From assembly GCF_003945595.2 (NCBI RefSeq), contig NW_024104084.1, positions 1,240,001-1,304,000 on the forward strand: a DNA stretch of 64,000 nt, in the 5' to 3' direction. A model generated the notes under the pieces. It was not told the origin of the DNA, searched no databases, and worked only from the letters and a program-made list of their open reading frames with translations. Made by a program: the position numbers and the translations under genes. This document shows positions 24,564 through 37,500 of this stretch, piece after piece. This DNA is from Pipra filicauda. Lineage: Eukaryota > Chordata > Aves > Passeriformes > Pipridae. Numbering within the stretch: the first letter of the stretch is position 1; every line of letters starts with the position of its first letter.

Positions 24564-27500
24564 AAGCCTCAGCTCTGGCAGCAGCTAAAGAAAACACCAA
24601 GGCTTAATTCAGTCAGTGCAAGGAAAGAAAGACAGAGGATGGAAAATATGATTTATGATGGAAATCAATGCAATCATAATACTTTATGCTTGTAAAATTG
24701 GGCTGTTCCAACAGTGCTCACAGATTGTATAGGCAGCTCTCCACCAAAAAAAATCATGGCAACATAGAACGCAGTCTTATGATGGTGCAGCTGGCATAAA
24801 GGGATAATATTGAGGGTTTGGGGTATGAATAGAACAGGTTTTGTTTTGCTGGAGTTTTGTTTTCCTTCCTTCTCCAAGAATCTGGCAACATCACTCAGCT
24901 GAGTTCTCTCTCTACAGGACAATAGAAAGCTGTCCTGCAGCTCCCAGAGGGTGCAGGAAGGGGAAAAGGGAAGGGAAGGATGACAATCTGGAATATGAAA
25001 GGAACGCTGACTAGTTCTCCAAGTAAATGGCAAGATCCTGGCAGGAGCGGTATCCCCAGTGTAAAAGTGAAAGCAACAACGTGACTCATTCCTCTGCAGT
25101 GCGGAGTACCTCTCAGAGACCAGCTGAAGTATATTTACAAAAATTTGAATCAGGCTGTTCACCTCAGCTAAAGACAGGCAAGGGAGGGAGGTTTGTATCT
25201 GATGCAGAAAACCAAAAAGCATCTGAACTTTCAAATTTGACCAAATCACGACTCCTTTCAACCCATAAATAAAATAAAAGTTGCAGAGATCATGGTCAAA
25301 CTGCTGATGTAAAGTTGAGTTAGCTCTTCTGTAGTGTAAAGAACATGACTTGTCAAAATGTTATATGCAATTTCTCTGAACAATGCTTGAAGGACATTTT
25401 GCAGTTTGGTTATATGGTTGGGAATATACCCCTGCAGCATTGCCTGTCCCTGGAGAAACAGGACAGCTTAGCATCCCCAGCAGCCAGGATGAGAAAATAC
25501 AGTTATTCTTAGGGAATGCAAAGAAAAATATTTATTTATTCATATAATTTCATCAAAGGTGAAATACTTGATACTAGGACTTGTAATTCAATGTAAGCTC
25601 TGTCAAAATGATGGTCAAAAGACAGCAATTGCAATATTCTTTTTTAATGGAAAATATCTTTCTAAACAGACTTGTCTTTAGTAAGATGCTTTTGAAATTC
25701 TTTTGATATTTCCCGATATCTGGAGAAAACTGTGTGTTTAAAAGTTGGAAAAAAATTTTTTCAGGATTTCACCTTAAAAATAACCAGAATTTCCAGATAT
25801 CAATTTGTGAATTTGTGATTCCTCCCTCTTCTCTTCCCTCTCCTCACAGTAGACGCATACAGTGATTTAGATCTACAGCCCGTGCAGATTATCAACTTGT
25901 AACACAACATATTTTGACCCTGGTGCTGGTCTGGAGAATCACATCTCACAGTGCCAATGTCCCTCAAGAACTCTGCAGATACATAATGCCAGATCCTTCC
26001 TCTCAGCCCAGCTGCCCTGATTCCCAAAGAAAATGTTGTGGAGGGCTGACACAGTGGAATACATTGTAATATGGAGTTCTGAGCACCACACATACACAGA
26101 AAGAAGGGATGTGCTGGAGCACACCCCTCACTAGACACCAGACAATCCAAACAGGGTCAGGACTCATGGTACAAACCATTACGAAGACAGGCTTTGTTGT
26201 CTTGAGAGCTCACAGGGAGTTTTTTCTGTAAATGCTGTGGCCGGAAAAGGCAGTCTCCCTGTCCCTTTCCAGGTCTAAGTAACTCCACAAGAGTTACACA
26301 GTGCCCACCAACACTGAAGACACCTAGAACCAGCTGAGAGGAAACATTGCTTAGGGTGACTCCATACCTGAACTTTCATCAGGCAAGCTGAGGGGGACCT
26401 GCTGGCACAGATGGCTCCCAAAACACTCAGCTGCAGACAGGTTTGCATTTCCAGGAGGACCATCACAATGAAAAGACCATCACTGTACCATAGTAATACA
26501 GTGCACCTTCCACTCCCAAGGCCAGAACTAGGGTTACCAAGGACTTTGTCTTGGTATCACATCTGTGATTTTAAATGTTTAAAGCTTCCAAGCACTGTTC
26601 TTTTTGCGGGTATGGATAAAGAAATAAAAGGACAAGGGAGCCTTTACTCTATTCTTCATCAAATCCCACTGGTATCTACAAGGACATTGATAGATGAGAC
26701 TCTGTGATGCCAGAGAATTTCTGTACCTCTCTGAGCTCAGTTTTTCAAATGAAACCAAGAGAAGGCTGGTTTATAGCAGAGGTTGTGTTTTACTCTTTTG
26801 GATACTCTGTTATATACCATCAGGATCTGGCTGTCATTATTGTTACCTCCCAACCCAAAGCTCACTAGCTAGTCCTCTTTCTTGTCCTCTCCCCTGCATC
26901 CACAGCTTTCCACGACTACCCCATGCATCCACACACAGAGCACACACACCTGTTTCCCAGAGATCTCTTTGTGAAGCAGGTTGTTGTCTGATGGCCTAAT
27001 TTCCCCCATGGATTAACAAATGACTCTACCACCTTCTGTAATTCTATCACATTGTCCCCACACTCTTTCTTGCTTCTGGAAAAGTTTGACAGCGGTAGCA
27101 AGGGACTGGAGAGCAAAAGGTCCACTGAATGAAACCGAATTAAAAGTCTTGGACACCTGCAGTGTCAGTGTTGGACAGCCATCTGTCCCTCATTTGAAAG
27201 CACCATTACTGTCTGCCATACCTAATGTTGCTTGTCCCAGACAAATGTTAAGATTCTGCATGAACTAAGTTGATGTACAGGGCCTTGCTTTGCAAAACTA
27301 TCCTTTATTTTAGAGACAGGAGGAAAGGCATTTCACTGCTTTGTCTTCTGGTACATTACTGAGATCAGAAGAGTCACACTAACTCCTTCTTATTTAACTC
27401 ACACCTCTTTCTATCTGCACACTGCCTAAAGTACAAAAACACTAGACCAAGTATGACCATATTCCCTCTTCATATATACATGTCCTCTCCACAAATATGT

Positions 27501-28819
27501 ATATATATATACACATATGTATATGAAATTATTTAAAATATGCTAGACTGATGCATATGCATACCCTCACACATGCACACACATCCTTCACACACATAAG
27601 TGATGAAACTTTTCAAGAGACCAATGTGCTGGGAGCAAAAAGGAGCAAGAAAAAGCTTTTTTGATGCTAAATTCTGGAGCATACTATCCACCCAAGAAAA
27701 GAAGAAATAGGTCTGTAAGGACCTGATAGATCTGAACATTCATCCGCTAACAATGAAATATTAGTTCAGCAAGAGAAAAGCTTCACAGGCTCGTAAAGGA
27801 AGCACAAACTGATATAATACATGTTTTTAGCTTCTTTATTTAAGGAAAAACTGGTTATCCATCTCTTCCCAAAATTATTTTTCTGTATGTTAGTTGAATT
27901 GGCAGAAGAACAACCGTTTTTTGGTAGGAGACACAGAAAACTAGATTCTCTTTGACGGTGTGCTTGAGAACTGTCTTTTGCTACTGAAACTGATAATGTT
28001 TCCCTGTCTGTGATGATATTGAAACCAAGAGATCTCAAAAGCTAAGAGAAATGGTAGTCAACAATTCATCTACAAACACTGTAGGGCCTTTGCTATAAAT
28101 TGGAAAATGCATGTTGCAAAGCAAAATTTACTACCATTGGGTTTTTTTCTTCAGAGGACTTCCTATATTTCTAAAAACTCATCCAGACACAAATCAGAAT
28201 CAGAGTAGGAATAAAGGGGGGAAGTTTCATAGTCTTTGCCACGTAAAAAGTCAAACTGTGTAGATCCAGTCAATTTGACAAGTCAGTGGTGTTGAGTCAA
28301 ACCACATCCTTGGTAAATAAATGCCCACATCATATAACCATCACCATATTCAGCATTCAACAGTGATTTTTGTTTACTTCTAATCACAGTGGTTAAGATG
28401 GAATGTTCAGAGCAGCTGTTACATCTTCACATCCTGGGAGATAAATGTTCAGTCATAACAGAAAGGGGAGGAACATGAAGGTCTCATTGGTCAGTAGAGA
28501 ACCACAGATTCTGTGAGTTTAACATGTTTCTCTGCTGAAGTCATGAATATAGAACTGATTTGAGTGGTTAGTATTTTATTTTCTATCACTTCAGTTTTTA
28601 AAATCATTTTGCAGCAGCTCAGGAATCAGGTGATCAGTAAAACCAGAGGTAAGGTGCTTCTTGCACCAGGTCCTCACAGAGATCTCTTGGGGAAGAAGCA
28701 ACAGCATCAATATGGCTGAGCAAAGAGGGGCGTGTCAATGTTTGCAGAAGATTTTTTCGGGAGGGGGTGTTTGTTTTTTTTGTTGGTATAGGCAGGAAGC
28801 TTAAGATGTTATCTGCAGG
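24564..28819. other. Intron, nothing recognised apart from an AT tract
   Basis: A 195-codon frame on the minus strand at 24674-25261 is the longest in the window but has no recognisable domain or splice setting. AT-rich unique sequence lies at 25500-25800. No mobile element seen. Confidence 0.55.
27495..27525. repeat. AT-rich alternating tract
   Basis: Alternating purine-pyrimidine run made of TA, TG and CA steps, centred on TATATATATATACACATATG. Confidence 0.85.
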
Positions 28820-29060
28820 CTACAATGTGTGCCATTTTAAACACACTGCTCTTAATAAATACCGACAGCAAATCAGGACAAGAACAGACGCAAGTTGTTT
28901 CAGGCGACTTCTGTCAAGTGAACAGTAATGCGCCAGGATTAGTGGCAATCCTCTCCATATTGAAGAGAGCAAGTCGCCTGCAGATGAAGTGCTCCAGGCA
29001 TTGCAGTGGGTTTATCAAGGGGTCCTTGATATTCTGGAGCAGACGTACAGGCTGCAGCAG
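28820..29060. promoter_or_regulatory. Enhancer-like block with 10-bp inverted repeat
   Basis: CAGGCGACTT (28901-28910) and AAGTCGCCTG (28971-28980) are perfect inverted repeats around a core with smaller stems (CTGT/ACAG, AGGATT/AATCCT). The block keeps several CpGs (GCGCCAGG, ACAGACGCAAG) and has TTAATAAATACCGAC at its left. A regulatory role is inferred. Confidence 0.2.
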
Positions 29061-30345
29061 TATCAGTAGCTTTTCAATTCAGCCATCTCGTGCTGAAAAC
29101 TGGGTGCCAGTAGTGGTGGCGGTGGGAGGCACTTGTTTTTAATTCCAGAAGCATCCTAAAGAACCCACATCCCAGTGGTTCCCAGACTGCTGCCTTCACT
29201 CCTGCGATGTTGCTAATGCAACTAGACTTGCTCTTAATAACTGAAATGTTAAAAGCACAATATCGGCAGGGCAACAGTTTGAGCCAGTGAACCATTAACT
29301 TCCATTCCATCGTGTGCAATCAAAGTCAAAGTTCAGTGGGGCTCAAAAAGGCAACAGCAACTACCCCCAGTGTCAACATCCTCCCTTATAGCATGTGTCC
29401 CTTGAAAATGCCAGCTCTGAGGACAACCTTTTCTGGTATAATTTTATTAAATGAGTGCTAATATCTTGAGGCACATTATTCTTCTCTCCATTCCAAGAAA
29501 GGGAAAAGGTGTATGGATTAGCTCTTTATGTATAAAGGCACCTCTTGCATACTCCTGAATAAAGATCTCTTTGGACAGACAGTGCTGAAGACCTATTCTT
29601 CCTTTACCTTTCATCAGCTTTATGCCATGCTACTAGCTTAAGGCTGCCTAAAAATTAGGACTAACCAATTTTATTGAGTTACCATGAAGGAACCCTCATA
29701 ACAGAGCCAGCTGTGGCTTTTTCTAATAACACCATCAAGGCTGGTTTCCAGAAGAATCTATCTGATCACTGGCATCTGGTTTGAATTGCTTTGTACATCA
29801 GCACTGAGAGCTGACTCAGTCTCTGGGCACCTCAAAGGTCACTTTCAGGCATAGGTTGGTTTGCTTGCTAGATCCTTGTCCACAGTTGAGCATATAAATT
29901 TGTATTTCCAATTCAATTTAAAGGAAATATCCTAAGAAAAATCTGTCCCTGTAAGACCTATAGGCTGGAAAATAATGAAAAACCAGGAAATTAAGGTAAA
30001 AGCAGCATCTCACTTTCCATGGAAGCCATTTCTTAAAAAAACTGTCACTGCTTCTTCTGGGATTTAGATGTGCAGCAGTTCTTGTTAAGAGTTTTAAAAG
30101 AGGCAATTAACAAAATACATATTATGGTCTCTTTGAAGCTGCATGGTGGGTCTTGCTCTAATAACTTTCTCTGTGGAGCTCCTGTGTTGCCCCACGTCCA
30201 TTTTGAGCTCAGAAAACATAAGTAAAAGAAAGACAGGCTGGAATTCCTCCCCAAATGAACTTCTAGCACAGCAAAAGGGTTTATATGAACTTGGAAGGTT
30301 TTCTCCTGCTCATTCTGAGTTTATACCTAACAGGAACTTTTCTTC
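29061..30345. other. Intron, nothing recognised
   Basis: Unique sequence between the enhancer-like block and the homopolymer block. No exon, RNA gene or repeat was recognised. Confidence 0.55.
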
Positions 30346-30380
30346 CCTTTTTTTTACCCCCCCCCCCCCTTTTTTTTTTT
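30346..30380 (+). repeat. T-run, C13 and T11 homopolymer block
   Basis: T-rich sequence, then C13 (30357-30369), then T11 (30370-30380): a pure pyrimidine stretch. Confidence 0.9.
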
Positions 30381-30799
30381 GCCTCATTAGCCTTCCAGCA
30401 AAAATGCTGCATTACACATGATTCTGAAATGGTCTGTATTCTCCATGCAGTTTTTATGCAGTATATAAAATAGCTTAATCAAACACATACCAAAGGAGGC
30501 ATACACATGCACAGGGTGAGAGACAGCAGGCACACCTGAGACTGAAGTGCATCCTGTTCATAAAGGGAGATATAGTGCTGATGGCATTTCACACTGAGGT
30601 ATCCAGGGACCATCACATGGCTTGATGAGACCAAGGAAGCTCAATAGACTTTCCAAACCTAATTAGTACTTAATGATCTGGAGAGACACGAATGTCCATC
30701 ACCTCTGCTTCAGCCCCTCTGTTCTTCCTCAAATTCTTAATTAACCTTTAAGGAGATGATGTGCTGATGAGTTTCCTAGGATATTGCATTGATTTTTTT

Positions 30800-30851
30800 C
30801 ACACACGCACACATACACACTTGTGCACGGGCTCATACACACCACACACTC
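30800..30851. repeat. CA-rich low-complexity tract
   Basis: Degenerate run of CACACACGCACACATACACA followed by further CACA words, directly before an enhancer-like block. Confidence 0.8.
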
Positions 30852-30879
30852 CAGCTCACATATTAAAGAAGCTCTGATA

Positions 30880-31290
30880 CAATTTCTCAGCTCCAATGCA
30901 CTCCACACAAGGGCTCTGCTGATCAGTGTTTATTAATGAAGCGCTGCCTCGAAAATTGTTAATTGATGGCAATGTACAGAACGTTGTCTGGAATTTAACC
31001 TTATTCATCATTTAAGTATGTTGGAAACTAGAGCGTGGTGTTAATTAATAGTGTAAGAACAAAGTTGGATCGTTCTGCTGTGGATCTGAAAAACAAAATC
31101 GTACAAGCAAAGAGAGGGAGAAAAAAGCTGTGATTAAATATAAAACCAGAGCAAAAAAGTGAGAGAAAATGGAGCCAAAGCCAGTGTCATATTCAAGATG
31201 ACTCACTTTGTGCCGATAATGAAATAAAAATTTTCTTGTGAGCTTATATAATATTTTACTGTTGTGTCATATTTAATCAACTCTGAGTTT
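30880..31290. promoter_or_regulatory. Conserved-element-like AT-rich block
   Basis: The sequence has many homeodomain- and POU/SOX-type words: TTTATTAATGAAGCG, TTGTTAATTGATGG, GGTGTTAATTAATAG, ACAAAG, TGACTCA, GATAATGAAAT, CATATTTAATCAA. It is free of simple repeats for over 300 bp. This is the strongest conserved non-coding candidate in the window by texture, but no alignment supports it here. Confidence 0.3.
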
Positions 31291-31563
31291 TAACAAGCTA
31301 AGTAGAAGGTGGGGGGAAGCTGCTACCAATGAAGTGAAAACAGATTAATAAGTTTTGAAAACTTAATAGCCAAATTTTCAGATTAAAAAAAAAAAGTGAA
31401 TCAATGTTGGTAGCTGAATTCACCAGGGGGGAAAATGACAAATGGAGGATGCCTTACTTAAAGTTCACTTAATAACAATCTAAATATATGGTGATAATGT
31501 AGTTTGCAATGCTAACAGCTGCACTCTTCCAGGCTTGTCTAGATGTTTTCAAGGCTGCTTGTT

Positions 31564-31904
31564 CTACACGTCATATGCGTGATCAATGAAAACATATCTA
31601 CCCACATATTCATTTAAATGAATTATTACCGCAGAGTCAACGTGCTGCCATTTGAGTGCATGTAACGCTGTAGTGACGTTGCCTTCCACAGGACTGTTCC
31701 CCTTGCACTTGAAGCACTTGAGTTTGGGCTCAAAATTCCAGTGCACAAGCTTCAGCCAGTTGTATTCAGGAAAATGGACCACTGTTGTGAACCAATCTTC
31801 TGGTCCGTGCAGGAGTTTCTCTGCCAGTTTGCCCCGGATCATACTCAACATACAGGGTAACAGGCAGATAGCTTGGACATTCCTGGCTGTGCTGAAAAGT
31901 CACA
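31564..31904 (-). other. Exon-like open patch with CxxC, unrecognised
   Basis: On the minus strand, ACTTTTCAG ends near 31905 and could be an acceptor; the frame then stays open to a TAG at 31564. The translation includes MLSMIRGKLAEKLLHGPEDW, then FTTVVHFPEYNWLKLVHWNF, then a CFKC pair and KWQHVDSA. It is rich in W, H and hydrophobic residues, and about eight CpGs remain in 300 bp, more than its surroundings. I recognise no family. The upstream limit is a TGA just beyond the acceptor. Chance, a fossil of a mobile-element protein, or an unannotated antisense exon are all possible. Confidence 0.15.
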
Positions 31905-31905
31905 G

Positions 31906-33598
31906 TACTGTGCCCTTATAGACTAAAGCCCAGTTTCTGCCTGAAATCACATGACAAAGTCTGTGTAGAGCAGCGGCTGAAATCTTGCATCTCATTGGAC
32001 CTGTCTTTGTGTGCAATTTCTGTGGGGTCTTACCCCTAAAGAGATATATCAGTGACTCTTGGGTTTGAAAATGCGGAGGATGTTGTGAACATGCTGTGTG
32101 TTCTCCGCTCCAGAAATCCTATCTCCTAAAATGAGATGATGGTCTGAGGAAATAGAGGAAATGAAAGACAAAAATCTTTTTTTTTTTTTTTAAGAAGAAA
32201 ACATATTGAGAGAGAAGAAAAGGTACTGCCAGATTTTCCTGAATTTCAGGAGAATGCTGCTCAGGGGTTAATCCAGTCCTCTCCCTTTCAGTTTAAAAGA
32301 AAAAAACCTGTCATTTTGAAAAAAGGATAAATCCCATCCATTTTCTTTATTTCCAAACTCTTTTCTCCCTTATATCCCAGAAAGTATTCTGGATGTTGAC
32401 CAAATTTCTAACTTATTCAGATCCCCATAAAACTTAATTTTCAATTGACTTTTCTAGGTTTTTTTAATGTATTTCTTAATTTTTATTTGGGAGGCTAAGC
32501 CATAAAATGATAAAATGTGGAACCCCCAAAAGTTGTTTAACCTACCTTCAGGCCCCAAATTAGGATTAGTTCTGTCTGTGTAATCCCTTGAACCTGTAAC
32601 TCTGGAATCAGTTGGCTGTTGTTGTGATGGGAATGGATAAGTACATAAAGCCTAGAGGAGAATGGGAAATGGATGGTATGGAAGCTGGAGCACAGGAGAG
32701 GACAGTGCAGAGGCATTAGGGGCCATGGAGGAAGTCAATGACTAATGGATACCATGGGAAGGAAGAGATACTGTCTTGCCCAGATCTCTGAAGATGAGAA
32801 GCAAGGTCCTGGCATTGCATGTGGGATTTGAATTAAGCCCAGATTCCCTCTGATGTAATTAGTGACTGCTCGTGTGCGGCACACTCTAATGGTTGGGAGT
32901 GGGAAGGTATCCAAAGAGCATGGAAAGTTTCAGAGGTATCTGGAGTATGTCGGTAGCAGGATGGTGTTTTGCAGGAAGCACAAGAGAACATTTCCTGTTC
33001 TGCACTTCATGACCTCTAGCTGAGATCTGGTTGTCCTGATATCACTCTACTTTAAGCTTTCCCTGAGAGCTGATTCAGGCTTTGTTCCCTCTTCTTCCAT
33101 TACATGCCTGGGGGCATAAAGGACACCCCCCTACCCACACTAAACATGCAACCTGACATGTAGTTGTGTAAATACCCCATCTCTCAGCCAGGACATTTCT
33201 GGTGTGGGTGGCAAGAGTGCTCTGTTATTAATGGCTGTTAAGTGAAGTCAGGTAGCTTATTTTTTCTTCTGAGAGCCAAAAGCAAACAAATGCCCCATGG
33301 ACCAGGATCATCTTCGTTCCTATCTTATGGGCAACCCTGACTACAGAACCTGGCAGCATCTGGACAAGTAGAGGTCAGCTATTTTTTCCATCTTTCTCTA
33401 GTCACTTTCTTCTACTTCTTACTGAGAAGAAAGTTTTTCTTCTAGCTGTGAAAATTGGTTTAGATGAGCAATGAAAGGGAAAATACATTGCTTAAATCTA
33501 GGACCATAGGTGACTAATTAAAAAGAACAATGGTCTTAAATTTAGGAAGATTGCTTAATTGTGGGCCAGAGCATCTTTTAGTTCTAGAAAATCGAATT
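31906..33598. other. Intron, nothing recognised
   Basis: Unique sequence with a T14 run near 32178-32191 and AT-rich text at 32440-32520. No mobile element recognised. Confidence 0.55.
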
Positions 33599-33622
33599 AA
33601 TAAACAAATAAATAAATAAATT
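33599..33622 (+). repeat. Short (AAAT)n microsatellite
   Basis: Several AAAT units, ending in TTAAAAGG. Confidence 0.85.
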
Positions 33623-33779
33623 AAAAGGAAAGAAACTCACCTGCTCACTCTCTGGAATCTCAGGGGTTTTAGAGGGTCAGGGGTGACCATCTAGATCACC
33701 AAAGGCGACCCAAAGCTGGCAGCTTAGTGACTGTGTTCTTAGCAGTGCTTACGCCCAGCCCTGGACATTAGAATCTGTT

Positions 33780-33960
33780 TAACTGAGCAAAATAAACATA
33801 TTAATCGTGATCCTGGGGATTAGCTTGTAGTCTGCTTGAAAATCGCTGCATCATTTTTGGCCACCAGAGCTGCTCTTTATCGGAGCCGGTTTCACGCAGA
33901 GATTAGGCCCCAGCAGGGCCCTTGGAAGTGTACCCAGCAAACTCCCAAGGGATTTTGGGG
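33780..33960. promoter_or_regulatory. Enhancer-like block
   Basis: Words such as AACATATTAATCGTGATCC, GGGGATTAGC, AAATCGCTGCATCATTTTTG and TCGGAGCCGGTTTCACGCAG combine homeodomain motifs with several retained CpGs. It starts about 160 bp after an AAAT microsatellite and ends about 390 bp before a CR1 copy. Confidence 0.25.
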
Positions 33961-34345
33961 TCAGTGGTGAAGTACCTTGCAAACAAGCTCCTGGCATGGG
34001 TCTCCCAAAGTGGCCTCTCCTGATCTAACAGGGAGAGTGTTAAACTGTGGATTGCTGTCCTTGCTTCACCCCCATGAGCGATATGAATGTGAAGGGGTCT
34101 GTTGTGTTCCCCCTCTTCTCCCAGCTATCACCTGTGTAGGTTACATAATTTTTTGCATCAATGTTTGTCTCTTGTATTTAACACACTTCTCCTTGGCAGG
34201 GAGAAGGTACTGCCTTGGTGGGAGTTTGTTTCTGGGGCACAGGCACAAGGCAGAGCCAGTTCACTCTTACCTCCAGCATGAGTCAACCCCACCAGAGAAG
34301 CCCTGCAGAAGACAGTGCTCAGCATCTGCCAGGAGCTAGAGGAGC

Positions 34346-34560
34346 TGGAGAGTGGTGAGGCACTGGCACAGGTTGCCCAGAGAAGTTGTAAATGCCCCAT
34401 GGCTGCAAGTGCTCAAGGCCAGGCTGGGTGGGGCTCTGAGCAACATAGTCTAGAGAAAGGTGTCCCTGCCCACAGCAGAGAGGTTGGAACTGGCGATCTT
34501 TAAGGTCACTTCCAGTTCAAGTCATTCTATGATTCCATGATTCTATGATTCTGTGACTAC
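34346..34560 (+). mobile_element. CR1 LINE, 3' end fragment
   Basis: The fragment follows the CR1 3' UTR in order: GCACTGGCACAGGTTGCCCA, then CAAGGCCAGGCTGGGTGGGG, CTCTGAGCAACATAGTCTAG, GTGTCCCTGCCCA, GGTTGGAACTGGCGATCTTT, AAGGTCACTTCCAG. It closes with four 8-bp units (ATTCTATG, ATTCCATG, ATTCTATG, ATTCTGTG) at 34524-34555. The element is 5' truncated, as most CR1 copies are, and lacks any reverse transcriptase coding part. The same strand as the host gene is used. The left boundary is approximate. Confidence 0.92.
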
Positions 34561-37500
34561 ATAGTGGGATATTCACTGCCTTCTTAACCCTGAGAGAGAA
34601 GTCCTCCCTATCTGTTCCAGTTAACTCCTGCACTAGTGATCTTTGCTTTCCACTGTGGGTGAGTGAGAAGAGACTTTTGATTCTGCAACCAGGTGAACTA
34701 CCAATGACAACATTCAGCTTTCACTGGCTTGACTAGGGACCATGTCTTTACACAAAAAAATCCTTTCTCAAATAACTTTTAGTAAGCACTTAGCCTTGGA
34801 AAGACAGAACTTGGAAAGAAAGGCTTTGTCTCCTAGACCTAGGAAAGATGTGCACAGGGGCAATCAGAGTGGAGTCATGAAGCAGATGATTGAAGCTCCT
34901 GTTCTGCTTTGTTGACAAATATGTGGCACTACCTGTTTGGTGCACAGTAGGACCCACTCAGCTCTCTGGGAGACATTCACATACTAGTTTGAGTATCTCA
35001 CCTGTCACTAGCAGGTGCTTGTTATGAAACAGGGCTCATTCCACTCACTGTAGTTAGCCTTTCTACAACACTGTCGTGCACATAAGACATTCACTCCATC
35101 CTTCCTATTTCTTGGTGTCTTCTTCCAGTGATCAAACTTCTGCATACCTATTAGCAAACAGCCTCAACATCCCATAGTGTTATTTGAATGACAATACGAT
35201 AAAATAATAATTAAAAAAAAAGAATTAAAAAATATCCAAACCTGACTGGGGAATCTTTAGGGAACTTTTCTCTGTCCTTCTGCCTTGACATGTAACGTGT
35301 TGATTTCATTCCTTTCCTTCTCCTGCCATATCTGTGCCTGCTTCCTTTCTCCCTCTTTTCCTCCCCACTCATTCCTACAGGTAAAAATAACCCAAAAAAC
35401 ATGTAGCAAACAATGCTGTGTCAGCTCCTGCTGTGCCACATGCTGCCTCCTTGCCACATGCTGCACGTTGGACACACATTCTCACTCTGTGAGTTGGATG
35501 GGTTGTATGCCCGTGCTTGAAATTAGGCACATGCTGGAGCCCTCTGCTGAATGAGGGACCTAGGTTGTGACATTGATGGTGTACAGACAATTCCCCTTTT
35601 ACAAGTTGGGACCAGAATCCCCTTCCAAATGCAAATGCTGAGTATTTATAAGACTAATAGGCACAGGTGTAAGAGTCTTTGAAACAGCAATGTCAAGAGC
35701 TGTCTGGTGTCAGTGTAGAAAGAGGTCTCTGATATTCCTGTGACCAGGCTAAAGGCTTGTGTAAGCCCAAAATGCATGTTGATTCAATTTCACATCCCTG
35801 TCCTGAATTTCCTTTGGAAATGGAGCATTTGCTGAAATGAAACAAAGCAGTCATTACAAATGCTAGTCATTAACAGTGTGAACCTTCATATTCACCTGCC
35901 AAGACATTGGTAGCAACTCAGCAATGTTGTTCCCTGAGCACCGACTGTTGGGTTTTAATGACATTGTTCTATTAGAGCTGTTCAAAGCAACCATTTGAGA
36001 GCTGTCTGGCTGCTGTAGTAAAAAAAATAATAATAATTTGACCTTGACATCCTCTTCCATCTCATCATCCTAGTACTCTTTGGGGGCAATCATTCATATA
36101 GTATATATCTTGTATATAATCTGTCACTCTTCCTCCTGCAGTCCTGGTGGGATAAATGTGCAAGCTCCTTTATGTTGCACTAACTTTACTCAGCACTTAA
36201 ATACTTCTATTTCCATGCGTGCTTTGTAAATGCCTATGTGCCAGTGTTTCCTACTATGGCTCTACACCTGTGAGAACTGGGCTCTCATGTGTTACCTCCT
36301 TCATGCTTTACTACTTTGACTATGTATGTCTTTATTAACATGTGACTAATAGTACTTAAATTCTGTCTGCTCACCCATCTACTTGAATGCAATAGAGTCT
36401 CCTAGTTGTCACATGCAAAAACCTTCCAAAATGTCGAGATTAGACCATCAGGACTGTGTAGTTCCCTTATGATCAGAATAAGTCTGCTTTTCCACTTTAC
36501 ATCACTAAGCCAGGGCTAATGAAAGGCAGATGGACAAGTCTGTAGAAGTCAAAAGACAAGTTCATTCTGGTCTCTCATGGCAAACCTCCCTGAGAAGTTA
36601 CTATCTTCATCTCATCTGACATCATCTTGTCAGTCAATGATAGTGTCCAGGTTTTTACAGTGAAATGAAGACTTGATTGGACTGATCCCCAAGCCCCAAA
36701 AGATGGTTTTATAAGTAGTGGCCAATTCTGTTACCAGTCTTCCAAGATATTGCAGCAGGAAATTGAGTTCAAGCATAGAAACAGCTTACTGCAACATTAT
36801 CTCTTAACAAGGGTTTAAATACCACATCAGTAGCAACACAAATAGAGAGAAATTAGGTCTGTAGTAAAAATGTAAACAATTTCATTTATGCTACCTTTCC
36901 TCATAAAAAAAAAAAAAAAAAGTTGACAAAAACAATTGTATAAGGTCCTTAAAATTTTTCCATCGAATATTTTGATTCCATGGAAAAATAGTAAGTGAAT
37001 GCATATATAAATATTTATATTTTAAAAGGCCACCATGCTGTGAATAGCAATTTGGGTAACTGATGCTTATATCTTCTTCCATACACCATAATCTTAAATT
37101 AGACTCCATGGATATGGTACGTATAATAGTCTCTAGTCTTAGTGGAAAAAAGGAGTTCATCATGGGAACTTTTGCCTACAGAGTATCCTGAGAGGCTTGG
37201 TATGTCTGGGGAAGCCATCTCGCAGCAGAGAACGATGGCAGGGAAATGAAAACACACTCCCTCTGGCAGCATCTTCAGCCTGAAATCTTTGGGGTGTTCA
37301 GGATTTGAAAGGAAAAAAAAAAAAAAGATTCTCCATAGACACCACATTTGTTTCATGAAAAAAACATAGAGCTCAAACACTAAATTTCTCCGAAGAAACA
37401 GCCTGATTTCACACTAAATGGTGATTAAGACCCAAGAGGAGAGGTTTTCTCCAGAATGCAGCCACCCACCCGTCCCCCGGATTTCTTTAGCCAAAGAAGT

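Noticed and set aside
24317..24607. Plus-strand frame with an internally repeated sequence
   Set aside because: The repetition comes from the 104-bp tandem duplication; 104 is not a multiple of three, so the two copies are read in different frames, unlike a protein repeat.
24674..25261. 195-codon minus-strand frame, the longest in the window
   Set aside because: No domain, no repeat of protein-like composition, no splice context; the length is not surprising for 64 kb in six frames.
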